From: Macquaria australasica
Taxonomy: Eukaryota > Chordata > Actinopteri > Centrarchiformes > Percichthyidae
Length of the DNA stretch: 64,000 bases
Assembly: GCA_005408345.1 (NCBI GenBank)
Contig: SEMN01000087.1
Coordinates: forward strand, 1,178,001 to 1,242,000
Direction: 5' to 3'
Below, piece by piece: positions 11,601 to 26,600 of this stretch. Position 1 is the first letter of the stretch, and the number at the start of each line of letters is the position of its first letter. The notes under the pieces are model-generated. The model saw only the letters and a list, made by a program, of their open reading frames with translations, searched no databases and had not been told where the DNA came from. Made by a program: the position numbers and the translations under genes.

Positions 11601-14600
11601 ATAGATTTAAAAGCTATAATAACATTCATGGTAGTAAAATAGAGTGAAATAAAAACTTATTTTTATTTCACTAGATTAAAGAACTACATAGAATAGATTA
11701 AGAAGACAAAATAAATATGATGATAATGAAATACAATAAAATAGATTTAAAAGCTATAATAATAATAATAAAAGATTTCACAACATAAAAACAATAAAGT
11801 AAATGAATAAAATAATGTCCATAAAATGCCCGTTATGATTACCCACTGCTCAATGAGATGTATTTTCAAATGACCTTTTTTATTCGACCAACAGTCCAAA
11901 AAGCAAACATATTCAGTTTACTGTCATGTATGACAAAGAAAAGTTACACATCTTCACATTTGAGAAGCTGGAACCAGTGAATCTTTGGCATTTTTGCTTA
12001 AAAAATTACTAATCAAATAATCGACTTATCGTTGCAGCTCTTATTGCCTGTTTTGCAACAAATGTGCATGAGATATTGACATAAAATAAACTTCCTTATA
12101 TTAATCAAAGCTCCATCTTTTATTTTAGGTAAAGTAAGGCACAGTTTGTTTCTGAAAGGTGTTACATGAAGCCGCTGTGTCCTGAATTGTGTCCTTCTGT
12201 AAAGTAATCTAAAGCAAAATGTTTTTTAGTGCAGCAGAGCACTAATGTGAAGTGCCTTGAACCCTAATGCATGGCAATATCAACGTGCTTTAATGTCTTA
12301 CATATGCAAAGCCCAGAGGTCACGACAGAGGTCAAGGGTCAGTGATCTCTTCCAAACAATTTTGCCTGTTCATTCCAAATGAAATGAGAGAAAAGGCTCG
12401 ACTCCCCCGGCATTCTTTTAAATCTGCAAGGAAAATTACTTTCCCAAATTCACTGGGGGTGACTGGCGAGGCATGCAGGACCCAACAGTTCACCCACAGA
12501 AGACACTGGTGTTTTGAAGCCATATTTGTTTTAAAAAACACAGGAGAACTTTGAAGGATCAGTTCCATAAATGGTCAAAAATCTATGTTCAGTTATTAAC
12601 TACATGATTGGGAAATTTGAATTCATATATTTTTAGCATATGCAGCCCATCAGATAATACACAAAGTTGCTAAACACTTCATCAACTTTAAATTCTGTTC
12701 TGTATTTCAGGCACCGTGAAGGTTAAAAGCAGCGGTATTCAAGTTGGAGATCTTATAATCGTGGAAAAGGTTTGTTAAAGATGGTTTCATCCACACCTGT
12801 GAATAGTTCTGCTTTTTAGGACTGTCGAGTTACCGTTTATATGACAGCGAATAATGAGGGGGTTGTTAATCCTCCGTGCTCCGCTGGTGGCTGATGTGAA
12901 AGGAGTTAGTAAAGATTTTGTAATCTTGTGATCAATGCTGAGCCTCAGCCTGTCAAACTCAATGCATGCACAACAGACATGAGTCTAAAACGCCTTTAAT
13001 TAGATCTTAAACACAAATTCAATTATGTACTATTTATTGATATCATTTTTCCCCATCTTGCAATCCCATTTATAGTGTGTAGTTGTTTAAAACGTCTAAG
13101 TTAGTTTGAGTTTTGAGGAGCTGCTCTTCTTGTGGACAGAGTGGATTTTCTGAGGTCTTTGCACGTGAAATATGAGAAGCAAGTCCTGTCTTCAGTTTCC
13201 AACTCATTTCAAAGCAGCAGAAGGAGAGGTCACACATGTTGTCCTACACATTTCACTAATATGACTGAGTGATTTAGAGTTATGCGGGTTATCATTCAGA
13301 AATGTGAACTCGTCAGCAGAGGTGAAACCAGTAGCTAACAAAAAGAAAGCTTTGGAATTTTTTTAAAATTAACCTGCATTTGAAGAGCCATTATACATCT
13401 TTACTAGACTATCGACCACTTAGCAATAATCCATGCACAGTTCAGTTTTTAGGAAGCTGTCCAGATGAATTGAATGGAGAATTTGTCTAGCGTAGTGGAG
13501 GGAGCAGGTCAGGCAGAGTGTAAAACCTGGTCAGGGTCCCGTTCAGGCCACGACAGGATGATTTGCTGGAGGGCTTATTATTTTGACTGACTGGCTGTTG
13601 GTAATGTGGCACATGAAAAGCTAGAAGTCTTACATTTCTACAGTTAAAGAGCAGAGGAGGAGGGGGTGGGGGTGGGGGTGGGGGGGGGAGTGCAGGATCG
13701 GGAAGTGATGTTGAAGTCAGTCATGTTTTCTTTCTGCTTCTCTTTGTAGAACCAGCGTGTTCCTGCTGACATGATCTTTTTAAGGACCTCTGAAAGAAAT
13801 GGTAAACATCTGCTGGTCATTCATCCAGATCTCCACAACAGGCCGGCTGCCTGGCTGGCTGCCTGGCTGGCTGCCTGGCTGGCTGCCTGGCTGGCTGCCT
13901 GGCTGGCTGCCTGGCTGGCTGCCTGGCTGGCTGCCTGGCTGGCTGCCTGGCTGGCTGGGGAAATGACTTGTTTAAAAAGGCGCTGAGGTGCAGGGATTAA
14001 CCCTGAGCCAGGACAGGAAGTCCTACAATGTCTAAATTGTAATTGGGTCCAGTACTAAAATATCACTCAAAGTGTGGTGTGGTGTGGTGGAGAGCTCCTA
14101 CTCCATGTAAGGTTGTGATGGGCACTGTAGACAAAACATTATTCTCTCTTCATCTTCGTCTATGACTCATTTTGTCTTTCAAATGAGAAGATAATGAAAA
14201 GGAAAATCGAGAGACAAACAAGAATCAAATGCAAAGAGAAAACAGGAGACATGAGACATGAGGATGCCTCATCTGAATAATCAAATATGGATTAGACTAG
14301 ATTTGTCAGTGATAACACAAAATAAGTGAATTGCATTCTTTATTTGCACATATACAAAATACACACAAGCCTCTAAGGCACAGCACGTCAAACATCTCAT
14401 CACAGGGAGATGTTTTATTTTCAGCTTCTAGAAAGCCCAAATGTGACTCTGTAAGAGAAGCTAGATGCATGTTGTTGTTGCGTCTTCCTGTCGGGGGAAG
14501 AAAAACAACTGCTTTATTTTACTGGAAATAGTGCTTGGTTATCTCTCTTCCATGTGGAGGCCATTAGGTCAATTATGAAGAGCCTAGGCCATGAGTGGAA

Positions 14601-17600
14601 GTTTTGGGCAGGATGACGCATGCAGGCCTAGTGGGGGGATGGGCTTTGGTGGATGCCTCCACTTCTGTCCCACCAGTAATACGCAGCTTAGTCCCATTCA
14701 GAAGTTGCTGCTATTCAGTTGTTACTACATGTACATATTTATTCAAAGTGGGAACTTGAAAACGGATGTGTATTAGAACAAATAAAATCAGAAACCAGCT
14801 ACAGATGACAGTAGCCTTAAGTGTCTATTAAAATATAAATATAGTAATTAAACAATCAATGCCATCATCATGACTAGAGATTGTGACGTCCACCCCCCCT
14901 TTAACTAAAAGCCTATCTATTGTTGCCCTCTAGGGGTGAATGTGTTTCCATATGGCATCAGTGGCAGCTCTTGTCCTCTCCTCTCCAGGCTCCTGTTTCC
15001 TGCGGACTGACCAGCTGGATGGAGAGACGGACTGGAAACTACGCCTCCCAGTGGCCTGCACACAGAGGCTGCCAACTGCTGCCGTGAGTCGTGAAATAAA
15101 GATGGAGAGAGGTAGTAAGGATGCAGGAAAAAACTGTGTGTTGAGCGCTGCGTTTATGCCATTGCTGTGCCTGCTATTTTGTGAAGAACTGATGAATATA
15201 CGAGTAATTGCACATGCTGACTATGGTCTCACAGAGGCAAGTCTTTCATTAGGACAGAGTAGGTCATTTAACTAGAGTGCAGGTCAAAGGTCAAAGGTTC
15301 ACCTCAGGCCCGTACTTTTCGATGAGTTCTTCAGTGTTCGACCACTTTGGGTTTTTAAAGGCAAATATTCATGCTGATATTTATAGATTTTTTTGTAAGT
15401 CAATAAATTGTAACAGTTTTCAGTATGATACAATTAAATCCAATATTATACAATAAAAATAGTGTTATTTTATTTAGGGGTAAGAAGTGTGGGCCTTAAA
15501 ATGATTTGCAATAATCCTGACCAATAAATGAATAAATAAAATCTGATTCTCCAAGCTGTAGCCGGTGTCAGGAAGAAACCTCTTTCCTTGCTGTTGTTTG
15601 ATAGGAGGCTAATATTGGCTGCTATTGGCAAACTGATATATTGGTCTAAAGCTGAAAAGGTTAGTCGATTAACCAGTTAGTCCATCGACATAAAATAAAT
15701 TGGCAAGTTTTTTGATAATCTTTTTGTTTTTTGAGAAAATTTGTTTAAGTCAGTTTTAAAGTAAAAGTGCCAAAAAAAAATCACTGATTTTGACTTTTTA
15801 AATGTGAATATTTGCTGGTTTTCTTAATCCTCTGTGATAATAAATTGAGTATCTTTTTGGTTTTGGATTATTGGTCGGACAAAACAAGACATGTTGAAGA
15901 TGTTAATTTGGGCTCTGGGAAATTGTGGCATTTTATTGACCAAATGATTAACTGATTAGTCAAGATAATAATCTGCGATAATAGAAAGGAATTGTTCGTT
16001 GCAGCCCCGGGCCTGACTGCTACTTTTCTGTAATCTCCTGCTCTCTGAGCCCCTGGTGACATATTGTTTTCTCTCCAAAACCATCCTGTACCTCAGGATC
16101 CACATCATAGTTATAATAAAATAACGGACATATTTGTCTTTACTATTTATTTTTTGAGTGTGTCATAGCAGTTTGTCTACTAATTATAGCCTCAAGCAAA
16201 GCCTCAGCAATGCAAAATGCAAAACCACAGAGCAAACACTGCTGCTGCCTAATCTATAAATGATAACATAAATGAATCTGACATCCAGTTGTTTGTTCTT
16301 GCCTTCTTCTCAGTTGTTTATCATAATTCAAGTCATGTTTCCTGTGTCAGTGATCCTAAACCATGTTTTTGATGTCTCACAGGACCTTCTACAAATCAGA
16401 TCATATGTGTATGCAGAAGAACCAAACATTGATATCCATAACTTTATTGGAACTTTCACCAGGGTGAGTGCTTATACTTTTACTATTCTGTTGAACCCTA
16501 AGCCCCTTTCAGACATGCTACCCCTTTATGTTGGATGATGGATATTTCATTTTTGATGTTAGTCTCATGTTTGAATAACCACCTGAGTCACCTTTACTTA
16601 AAAGGCACGGCGACCGGGAGGTTAAAAAACCCCTTTTACTACCACAGTATTAATATGACCAACAGTCTCTTTCAATATTTTCAATTTTCATTTCAACTTT
16701 ATGGATGAATAAATGAATGTCCAGCAAAACGCTTTACATACAGCACGTGACCTAATAGGAATAAAACGAGAGTCCCAATTTAACGTCCTGTCGTTCAGTG
16801 CTTCGGTTATTATATAACAGGCAGCAGACTTCGCTCTCTAATGACGTTAAATTATGAAACTGATGTGATATGTATTAGTGGATTCACTGATAGAAGCTGG
16901 GGTGAGCGTCCCCCCTCTCTCTCTCTCCCTCCTGCTGCTCCCTCTTGTGCACCAGGTGCAAAAGATGGCGCGATGTGGCGAGAGCATTGAGGCTCATTGC
17001 ATGAATGTCCTGTCATGTCTGAATAAAGCTGTAAGGAACATTAACGTTAGTGTAATTGGAACACAGCTTTCTGTTTACAAAACCTTCCCCGATCATTCTG
17101 TGTGTTTGTCGTCTCAACTGTTACAGGAAGATGGGGACCCTCCAGTCAACGAGAGTCTCAGCATTGAGAACACCCTGTGGGCCAGCACTGTTGTTGCCTC
17201 TGGTAAATATCTGACTGGGGGTACAGCTCTGCAGATACCCAGGAAGTAACCAGGACCAGCTTTTGTTCTTGCTGGAGCGTTGCTTCCTTCGCAGCTGTTG
17301 ATCTGATGACTTGTCTAACCAAACACACACACACACACAGAAAAAATAATGAGGCAGTCAGACATTTTTCTCATTTATAAACGGCTCGTGGGCAGCTAGC
17401 CACAAGAAAAGTGTGCTTCTTCCACAGGAGACTTAATCCACTTTAAACCACGCTAACATATGTTATCCATCAATCAATTTGAAATCTGCGTCCTATATTC
17501 CAAATGACATTCTTCATTTGAAAAAGTCTATCCATGTCAAGATTATAAGTCTGGGAAACATCTTCTTGACACACTATGTTTTATGGTGTTCCTTTTATTA

Positions 17601-20600
17601 TATCGACCTGAGGCCGTTTCTTTTTGGTCTTTTTCGCTCTCTCACCCCAGGCACAGTGGTGGGGGTTGTGATTTACACAGGCAGGGAGCTGCGCAGTGTC
17701 ATGAACACCTCCAACCCAAGGCACAAGGTACAGTAGTGGGAACCAGAACCCGAACGACATCATTAGATCATTTACTTCGCATGAAAATGTATTTATTTGG
17801 AGGATTTTGATCGAATTTATCCATAATAGATTAATTGTGTAATTTATTTGACTTTTAATTGATTTGTTGATTTACTTAGACCTACAAATTACAGTACATA
17901 CACAACCCATTTCTGTTTACATTCATTTGACTCATGTTGTTTGCCTCTGTTGCTAGGTGGGTTTGTTTGACTTGGAAGTAAACTGTTTGACAAAGATCCT
18001 GTTTGGGGCCCTGGTGGTGTTGTCACTGGTCATGGTGGCCCTCCAGCACTTCGCCGGCCGTTGGTACCTCCAGATCTTTCGCTTCCTGCTGCTCTTCTCT
18101 CACATTGTGCCCATTAGGTGCGACTTAAGTTTCTCCACTTCAAAGTCATCTGCAGTGTTGCAGTGTATTTACATATAAGGAGTTAAAAAGCACTCATTTA
18201 CTGTTTTTATTTGATGCAGTTTGCGTGTCAATCTGGACATGGGAAAGATGGTTTTCAGCTGGATGATTAAGAAAGACTCAAAGATCCCTGGGACGGTGGT
18301 GAGGGCTAGCACCATACCTGAACAGCTTGGACGCATCTCCTACCTGCTGACTGACAAAACAGGTTAGACTGCAGGAAGTGGCTGTGAAAAGCAGCACACT
18401 TTATATTAAAATACTCTTGGTTGTGTGGCCAAAAGAATCACTGAGGCCACCGTGTGGAGTACTAAAATGAAAGGTTATAGTGCTGGGGATTTGCCAAGGA
18501 AGTATCCAGTAGGACAGAGTTAAGTCGTTTCCTTCCCTGGGGGGTTATGCTCTGCGGTGGGGTTTCTGCTCCTGGAGACCTGCTACTTATTGGACCCTTA
18601 AATCATAAAAAAAGTCCTAAGTCTCTCATCCATACACACCTTTGAGAGCACAACACCTCCACCAGTGCACTTCCTCAGGCGCGAGGTGTTGCACATCAGA
18701 TTTATAGCCCTCATGCCCAATAAAATGATCTGCCATTTCCCCATCCAGAGCGTGATAAGGCCGGTGGGGTCTGCAGGTCAGGCTAATGTACGTGCAAGGC
18801 CCCTGAGGTCTTTTTGATATACTGGCGGAAAATGCTTTTAAAGTGAGTGTGAGGATACAGAGGTTGTGTGTAATGTCGAAGGGGAAGGCTTCTGGCTTTC
18901 TTACCATTTTTTTCTCCAGTCACCACATGCGACATGCAAACTCTGTTTTAAGTCACTGATTAATGTTTGTAAACCCCAACCTGTGAAAGATGTGGAAATA
19001 ATTTTACAGATATTGATGCTAGAGGAGTTAGCTTCCAATATTAGATTCATTTAGCAACCAAAATCTAAAATTTCATATTTTGCGCAATCAGTCATTATTC
19101 AGAAGTGTCACATGTAGCACATGATGCAGAAGTTAACTGTCTCAGTTGTAATTATTTTGGAGGAATTTCACAATTTGAATGCCTGTAATGTAATCTTTAC
19201 CAGGGACTCTTACTCAAAATGAAATGGTGTTCAGGCGGCTCCATCTTGGAACTGTGGCATATGGGATAGACTCAATGGATGAAGTACAGAGCCATGTGTT
19301 CAGCGCCTACACACAGGTAAAAAATACATGCATGAGTCTATGCACAAAGAGAAGAAATGACATTTAGAAAACAAAGAGAAAAGAAAAGATAGAAATTCCA
19401 AAATCCTGGGAAAGGCTAAAGCAAACAAGACATGTGCATTGTTTTAAACATATCAGTTTGTGATTATTGTTTGGTTGAATGCTTCCTGACCTCAGACGAC
19501 ACTCTTTGTCCCCCTTGACACCAGAGGTTAGTGAAGCAGGAAACAGGATTAGCCCACAAGCGAAGCACTGACCGGACTTCTTTAATGACGCTACCATTAA
19601 CCCCTGAAACGCACAGCCTTCTAAAAATAGCAAGGCCACAATGCAAAAGCAAATTGTTCATATTTACTGCACATCTGGTTATGTTTACAGGCCACTATCA
19701 CAGCAAATGATTGAAACTGGGGTTAGCGAAGCAGCTAGTTTCGCAGTCTAAAGCCTACACATCTCTAGTTAGTAATCTCTATTTTTAAATTACCTTTTTG
19801 ATTGTGTCTTTGTGTATTTTATAGGAGTTCAAGTGTTCATACAGCTTGTTTATTTTTTAATTTAGCGCCACAAAATTTCAGTCACTCATACAGCTTCTTT
19901 TTTTGGACAGTACAGATTGGCTACAGTAGCTGCCCCCTCTTAGAAAAACCTTGACCACAATGACAGACTTCAATTAGAAAAGGGTATTATAACTCTTCAG
20001 ATTGCTGTTTGCCCTTCTTTTGATCACAGTATCTTGTGTAATTCTCTTCAGCCCACCCATGACCTTCCAGCCTCCAGGGCTCCAGCAGCCACTAAGGTCC
20101 GCAAGACCATCAGCAGTAGAGTTCATGAGGCCGTGAAGGCCATCGCCCTGGTGCACAACGTGACACCCATATACGAGGCCAACGGTGTGACAGACCAGGC
20201 CGAGGCTGAGCAGCATTATGAAGACACATGCAGAGTCTACCAGGCTTCCAGCCCAGATGAGGTATGATGGCCAACCTCACAGAACCATATACATAATCTT
20301 CCAGTTTTAGTGACATTCATGTTATTTTTATCAACAGAAGAGTTGAATTTATTAGTTGACTTATTAGTCAGAAAATTCTGTTCTTCAAAACCCACAGGGC
20401 ATGTGCTGATATGAAAATGTAATAGTACCAATTATCTTGGCTTGAATTCGAACAAAATACTATTAATTTTTAAATCCCAAAATATATCACAAAGAACTTA
20501 AGTGATTTAAAGCCCCCTTCCAGTCTAAAATACAGGGTTTGTACAAAGTCTTGAAAGTTTGGAAATTTTAACCATCATGTTTTCAAGGTTAGGAATACGC

Positions 20601-23600
20601 TTGAATTCGAATATACTCCTTGAAAAGTGCTTGATTTTCAACATAATCTGGTGTTTCATCATCTACACTGTTACTCATGTAAACCAAAAATCTTAATATT
20701 TGAAATGAAACGATATTTGTTGTCTCCTGGCATTTATATTAACAATTAAAGGCTTCGAGAGTCTGAAAATGTTTGTTTTGGGTACCTTGAAAGGGCTTGA
20801 AAAGTTATTGAATTTTAGCTGTACGAACCCTGAAATATGTTTTACTTGTTGTTACTTCACTTGGATATTTGTGCTTCACTGTGCAGAGTGATGTGTGTGC
20901 AGAGTTTGACACTAGAAGGTTGTTTTCACATTCAGAGAGAAACTTTCTCTGCACTCACCTCAAATCTGAGTTTAACACGTGTACATAAGATTTTCACACA
21001 CTCACAAGTAGTTTGAAATTCTGTTGTGGTCCAATATACAAGTGTGATGTGGAAACTTGAAGCCTCCAGTGCTCGTACACTGAGAATGGAGTTCTTAGTG
21101 AAGTAGAAGACATCTTGTGTCCAGCAGTTAAACTTTTGAAAAGAAAAATATTTGCATATTCACAGATAATGGATTCTTTCAGTGAGGGTTTTGAGATATT
21201 TTTAAGGTAATTTAAGTTCTTTGTGGAAAAACCATACCAACAGACATTTTTATATGCCTTAAAACATGTCTACAGGGGATCTTTAACATTGTATCATCTA
21301 ATTATCATATAACCTCTAACTTCAGAGAACCCTTTATTGTTCTAGATGTTTTTAATGAATCATACATGTGGAATCATATATGTAGACTTGCATGTTTCCC
21401 ACATTTATTATACAAACAGCTGCAGCATATCCATCAGATGATATACGCAAATACCTATAGCTTGACCTGTTGGGAAATGTACACTTAATCTACGTGAACA
21501 TCATTTTCTCAAGGACAAACACGGAAGGCCTGATGGGAGAACAGACTTCCGATCTCAAGATGGAGAGTTTGTCAGCACAGGCCATTATCTTGAGTGTCTT
21601 CTTTGCTTTCTTACTTGAAGGGGAACATTCACAAGCCAAATGGCGTTCCACATTTATGTCCTTGATCATTATGAATTCTTTGAACATCAGGAAGAGGGCT
21701 ACAGAATTCGACTTGATCCATTTCCTGCGGCGTAAATACGGATTTCCTTAATGCGCTCCCCAGCCCATTGCACTTATCCCCTTTCGAATTTCCTCTTAGA
21801 TAGCATATTTTATAGAGTCCAGTCCATCTGTTGTGATTAAAGATCTGTGGTTTATATTGTGGGAAGGAAATTGAGCCGTTTCATTCTTTTAGCTCACACT
21901 GGATAAAACTTTTAACTGTTTTCTTTGAGTTGTTGAGCCTTGAAAGGTGCATAGTATCAGTTTGATACAATCTAGAGCAAGATTCAGTTTGCTTTTCCTA
22001 CAGCGTTCAGGAAGTCTTAATATAGATCTGGTTTTGGCTGTGAGCACCATGGACACAATGTCAGTGACTGTTGAATGCATGGTTTTTACCAATGCGGTCA
22101 AAACGGACATACATACTTGTCACTATTTAAAGATATCTACAAGCAAATAAAAAAGTTTTTTTTTTGCTCATATATTAATGTCAGGCTCATCAAGGAATAA
22201 TAATCAAAAGGATGACTTATATTATGGGTGATTCACCAAGGAGAGTTGATATCTGAATCACTTTGCTTTTATAATGTCAACCATGTGGTGGTTCTGAGTC
22301 AAGCCAACTGGATACAGCATTATTCAGTCCAGTTAGAAATCTGCAGCCAACCCAGATGCTGCTGTTACAAGGTGGTGCTGCTGTGGCCGACACCAGATCC
22401 AAGAATGCCTCCACAGTGACTATTTCTAGACTGTGACTAAGCACAATCTTCATATTTCCCAACCTGGATGACAAACATTACGGTAGTCGCAGCTTTTCTG
22501 ACGTTAAAGTGCTCCTGGCCAGGCATTGCCAGACTACACGGTCATGTATTTCCAAAATAAGTAATTTCGGAACCACAAAATCTGTGGTTTTTAAAATTCA
22601 GAGTTGGAACATGGCGATCTTTGTTCTCTCTCATCTGTGTCCATTTGGCCACTCTGCTATTAGAGCTGTCAGAAGATGGCTGATGAATTGGGTATGTGAT
22701 CTGGCTTCTGGTCTGCAAGTTATTGGGCAATGTCATCTCCCCTCTTTTTCTCCCCGCAGAGACCCACAAACACACAAGTTAACATTGTATTAATGGATGT
22801 CGTCTGTTGTGTCCTTCAGAAAGGATCGAGCAAAAACAATATTTTCGGTTCAGAAATGGACATCTCCCTAGTTTATCCATCAATAGTCTTGAGTGCTGAA
22901 AATGCTTGAGCTATTGATTAAGGCTGAATGGTTACTGTGCTCTCTGACATCCTACTCAGCCCAAAGTGCCCTGCACTGTTTTCTTTGTGATTCAAGTAAT
23001 GGAACATCATATTGACATAATGGCTTTACCATGAGAATAATAAAAACCCTAAGCAGTGGTCACTTTCCTCTCTTCTTGTGACTTATACCAGAACAATAAT
23101 TATGTTTTATCATTTATTATATTATATGATTATATATTATATTCACTTATATATTTAAATGACCACCCATTAAAGCCTTTACAATGTGGTGCTGATAGGT
23201 GTCGCTGGTGCAGTGGACTGAGAGTGTTGGTCTGACGCTGGTGGGAAGAGACCAGTCCTCCATGCAGCTGCGGACCCCTACTGGCCAAATACTGAACTTC
23301 ACCATCCTGCAGATATTCCCCTTCACCTATGAGAGCAAGAGGATGGGCATCATAGTGCGAGTGAGTGCCAAGATCATTGTATTACTTGTGATTAATGTTC
23401 TCTTCTGTCAGTTAGATTGCAGCAGCTGTTTTTGCTTTTTCATGTGCTTCAAAGAAATTGAGTTCCTAGTTTGCCCAATTGCTTAACTATTACTCTCAAT
23501 TACAATGTAGGTCAGTGCTTGTTGCTAGGGGGGCAATTGGGACTTGACACTGGCTCTAATAAGACAAACATAAGAAAAACAGATTACTTTTAAATATTAT

Positions 23601-26600
23601 CTGAGAAAAGCCTCACCTATAATAACCTCTGACTAAGTCTGATGACTAACTTCATTTTTGTTGGCCGGGGTACAACTCAGGAAGCCTGGGATTCTGAAAC
23701 TTCACTTCCTCGTGAAAATATTTTCAAACGCTTTTTGAAACCCCTTGTGAATACCAAAATAAATTATGCATTTCTAGGCAACACAAAATCATAAAAAGGT
23801 GCACGTGCGCCTTGGCTCACATGGGTATGGACTGGAAATCCCTTCTGAGATGTTTTTATCCTATTAATGTCTCACGCTGAATAAACTGCTAATAATTGTT
23901 TTCTAGGATGAATCTACAGGAGAGATCACTTTCTACATGAAGGGTGCTGATGTGGTGATGGCAGGCATCGTCCAGTATAATGACTGGCTGGAAGAGGAGG
24001 TAGATTTCCTTTTTTTCCTTCAGGACATGATGAAGATGTAACAACAGTGATTTTATTCCTGTTATAAATAACTCACAGACTTATAGATTTTGTAACCTGC
24101 TGAATCCAGATGTTGCCGACTCTGTTTTCTAGTGTGGAAACATGGCAAGGGAAGGCCTGAGGGTCCTTGTGGTCTCCAAGAAGTCCCTGACAGAGGAGCA
24201 GTATCAGGATTTTGAGGTAAGCGCCGTCTCATGAGATTAACCCACAGTGATCTGAGGCTTAGCTGAGGGCCTGGGTCTCAGATTCATTCTAGTACAAGAC
24301 AATTCTTACACACAATTTACACATTTATTTTGTCTGGCTTATGTTCAATAAAGACTTTATAGCTGGTAAACCGCAGAAATATCTCAAGTTACACTCACAC
24401 TGACAAACATAATGCAGAATGATATTTTATGCAGGCATGTTCAGTATTTCTAAATGTCAAAGTGTGTTGTTGGGTAATTAGAGGGTCCAGTCCATGCACC
24501 CCACCCTCCCACGCACACACACCCAGGCCCCACTCATTGTTTGAGCAGGGCAGGGCTGTCTCCCCTGCAGTCTTCAGCCCCAGGCCCATTACTGAAGTGT
24601 ATAATTGTGTGAGCAGAGCTGGTGGGCAGCAGTGAGTCACCGACTGAGTCACACACAGAGTTTGTGTTCCTGTATGAGTCACACTCGGATTGTTTTTGCT
24701 TTATCTCACTCGCAAATTGCCCTGGAGCTGGAGCGCTGAAGATGGGCGTTAACCAATTGATCATGTCGTTTCTGTATTTACAGCTTTGTAAAACATAGTA
24801 GCTTTCAGGGCTGTTTGCACACAAATACCTGGTAGTTTGTATTTAAACTGAAACTTTGATATCTTATATGGACGTTTCATGCTATTCAGTCTGAACCCAG
24901 TTTAATCTCTGAGTAGGTTGCAAACATTCTGCTCATGTATGCACACTGTGAGGCATCCCTTTGGCAGTTTTTTAAACTTCTTTCTGTGTTTGTCATGACT
25001 TCCACAGCTGGTGGCCATATTGATATCTTCTCCTCCTATTCCTGGCTGTTTCCCTTCTTTGGTCTTGCAATGATTCTACCTTATTTATACTAATTTAATC
25101 TCCTCCCACTCAAAAAATTCCTGCTCCCCAGGCACGGTACGTCCAGGCCAAGCTCAGCGTCCATGACCGCTCTCTGAAGGTGGCCACGGTGATTGAGAGT
25201 CTGGAGATGGAGATGGAGCTGCTGTGTCTGACTGGGGTGGAGGACCAGCTCCAGACTGATGTCAGACCCACCCTGGAGATCCTCCGCAATGCAGGCATCA
25301 AGGTCTGGGGAGGCAGACAGCCTCATAGCTCACAGTAGCAACAAACTAAGAAAAGAAAACATAGAAACAAGACAAGTACATATGTTTTTAATATCTACCT
25401 ACATGAACAAGCCTCATCCAAGTGCCTCCTTTAAGTATAAAAACCAATGAAATGAGCATTTGGTTTTGTGCAAGGGAACTAGAAAGCTGATTAGTCAGTG
25501 CGGTAAAAGTTGGGCTAATAATCCATTTGTTCTTTTTAATTTAAAGGGTCATTTCACCCAAAATCCTAAAGAACTCATTTTCTCACTTAGCTCCAGTGGT
25601 ATCTGGCTGTACAGATAGGTTTAGTTGTATCTGCTCAGGTTTTGAGATATCTGTCTCTGAGATTTCTGCCTCCAGCCCAGTATAGTGGAGGTGAATGGGA
25701 TTTCATTTCAGCTGCTCACAGCATTTAAAAAATAAAATTAAACAGCTGTATCTTGTGAATTCTTTCAGAAAAAGTGTCCCTGTAACTCCTGATAAACCAC
25801 AGAGCACGCTGCCAACAGTTTTCATAGGGACTATTTTTTTCCGTAGAAAGTAGTTCCAATGAAAACTTTTGACAGTGTGTTCTGTGGATTACCCAGAGTA
25901 ACAGGAACATTTTTTCTGGAAAGACATGTTACTGCTGACATTTTTAAATCAAATTTTTTCAATGCTGTGAGCAGCAGAAATTAAATTCCATTCATGTCTG
26001 ACTGGAGGCAGAAATCTCGAGCAAAAAAACCCAAAACCACTACAGTTAAGAAATTTTCTTTTGGAATTTGGGTGAATCAACCATTTAAATTCTCTGCTAT
26101 TACCTTCTATAAGCAACATCCAAAACGACTCCATTAAGAATTAGTCTGAGACCGAATTTGGATACTGTGATACCAATCTATGTGATGACGTATTTGTCTT
26201 CTGTTTGAAGCACAAGTACAACAATAAAGTAAACCATGTTTGATCATAAGATAAGTTCCCAGACAGAGCAGTTACAAGTTGCTTGATTAAGTCAGTGATT
26301 AGGGTCTTTGATCCCAGGAGTTTAGCTTTTGTTAACTGATTTAACAGAGAGTTTATGGAAACATTTTGTTTCGTACAGTTTGAGTGGACTTTCTCTTCAA
26401 ACATCAGTGCATCTTATGAATCCAAAAATGATCTTCGCTACATGTTACTCTGGTTTCTGTGTAGGTTTGGATGCTGACAGGAGACAAGCTTGAAACGGCC
26501 ACATGCACCGCCAAGAACGCCCATCTGATCACCCGCAACCAGGACATCCATATCTTCAGACCCGTAAGTGCTGGACAAGGACCTTTTCCTTTTTTATGCA

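Noticed and set aside
13771..13986. 71-residue open frame with Ala-Trp-Leu-Ala repeats
   Set aside because: It is exon 6 of atp9a running into a 12-bp minisatellite in the intron; the repeat protein is an artefact of the period.
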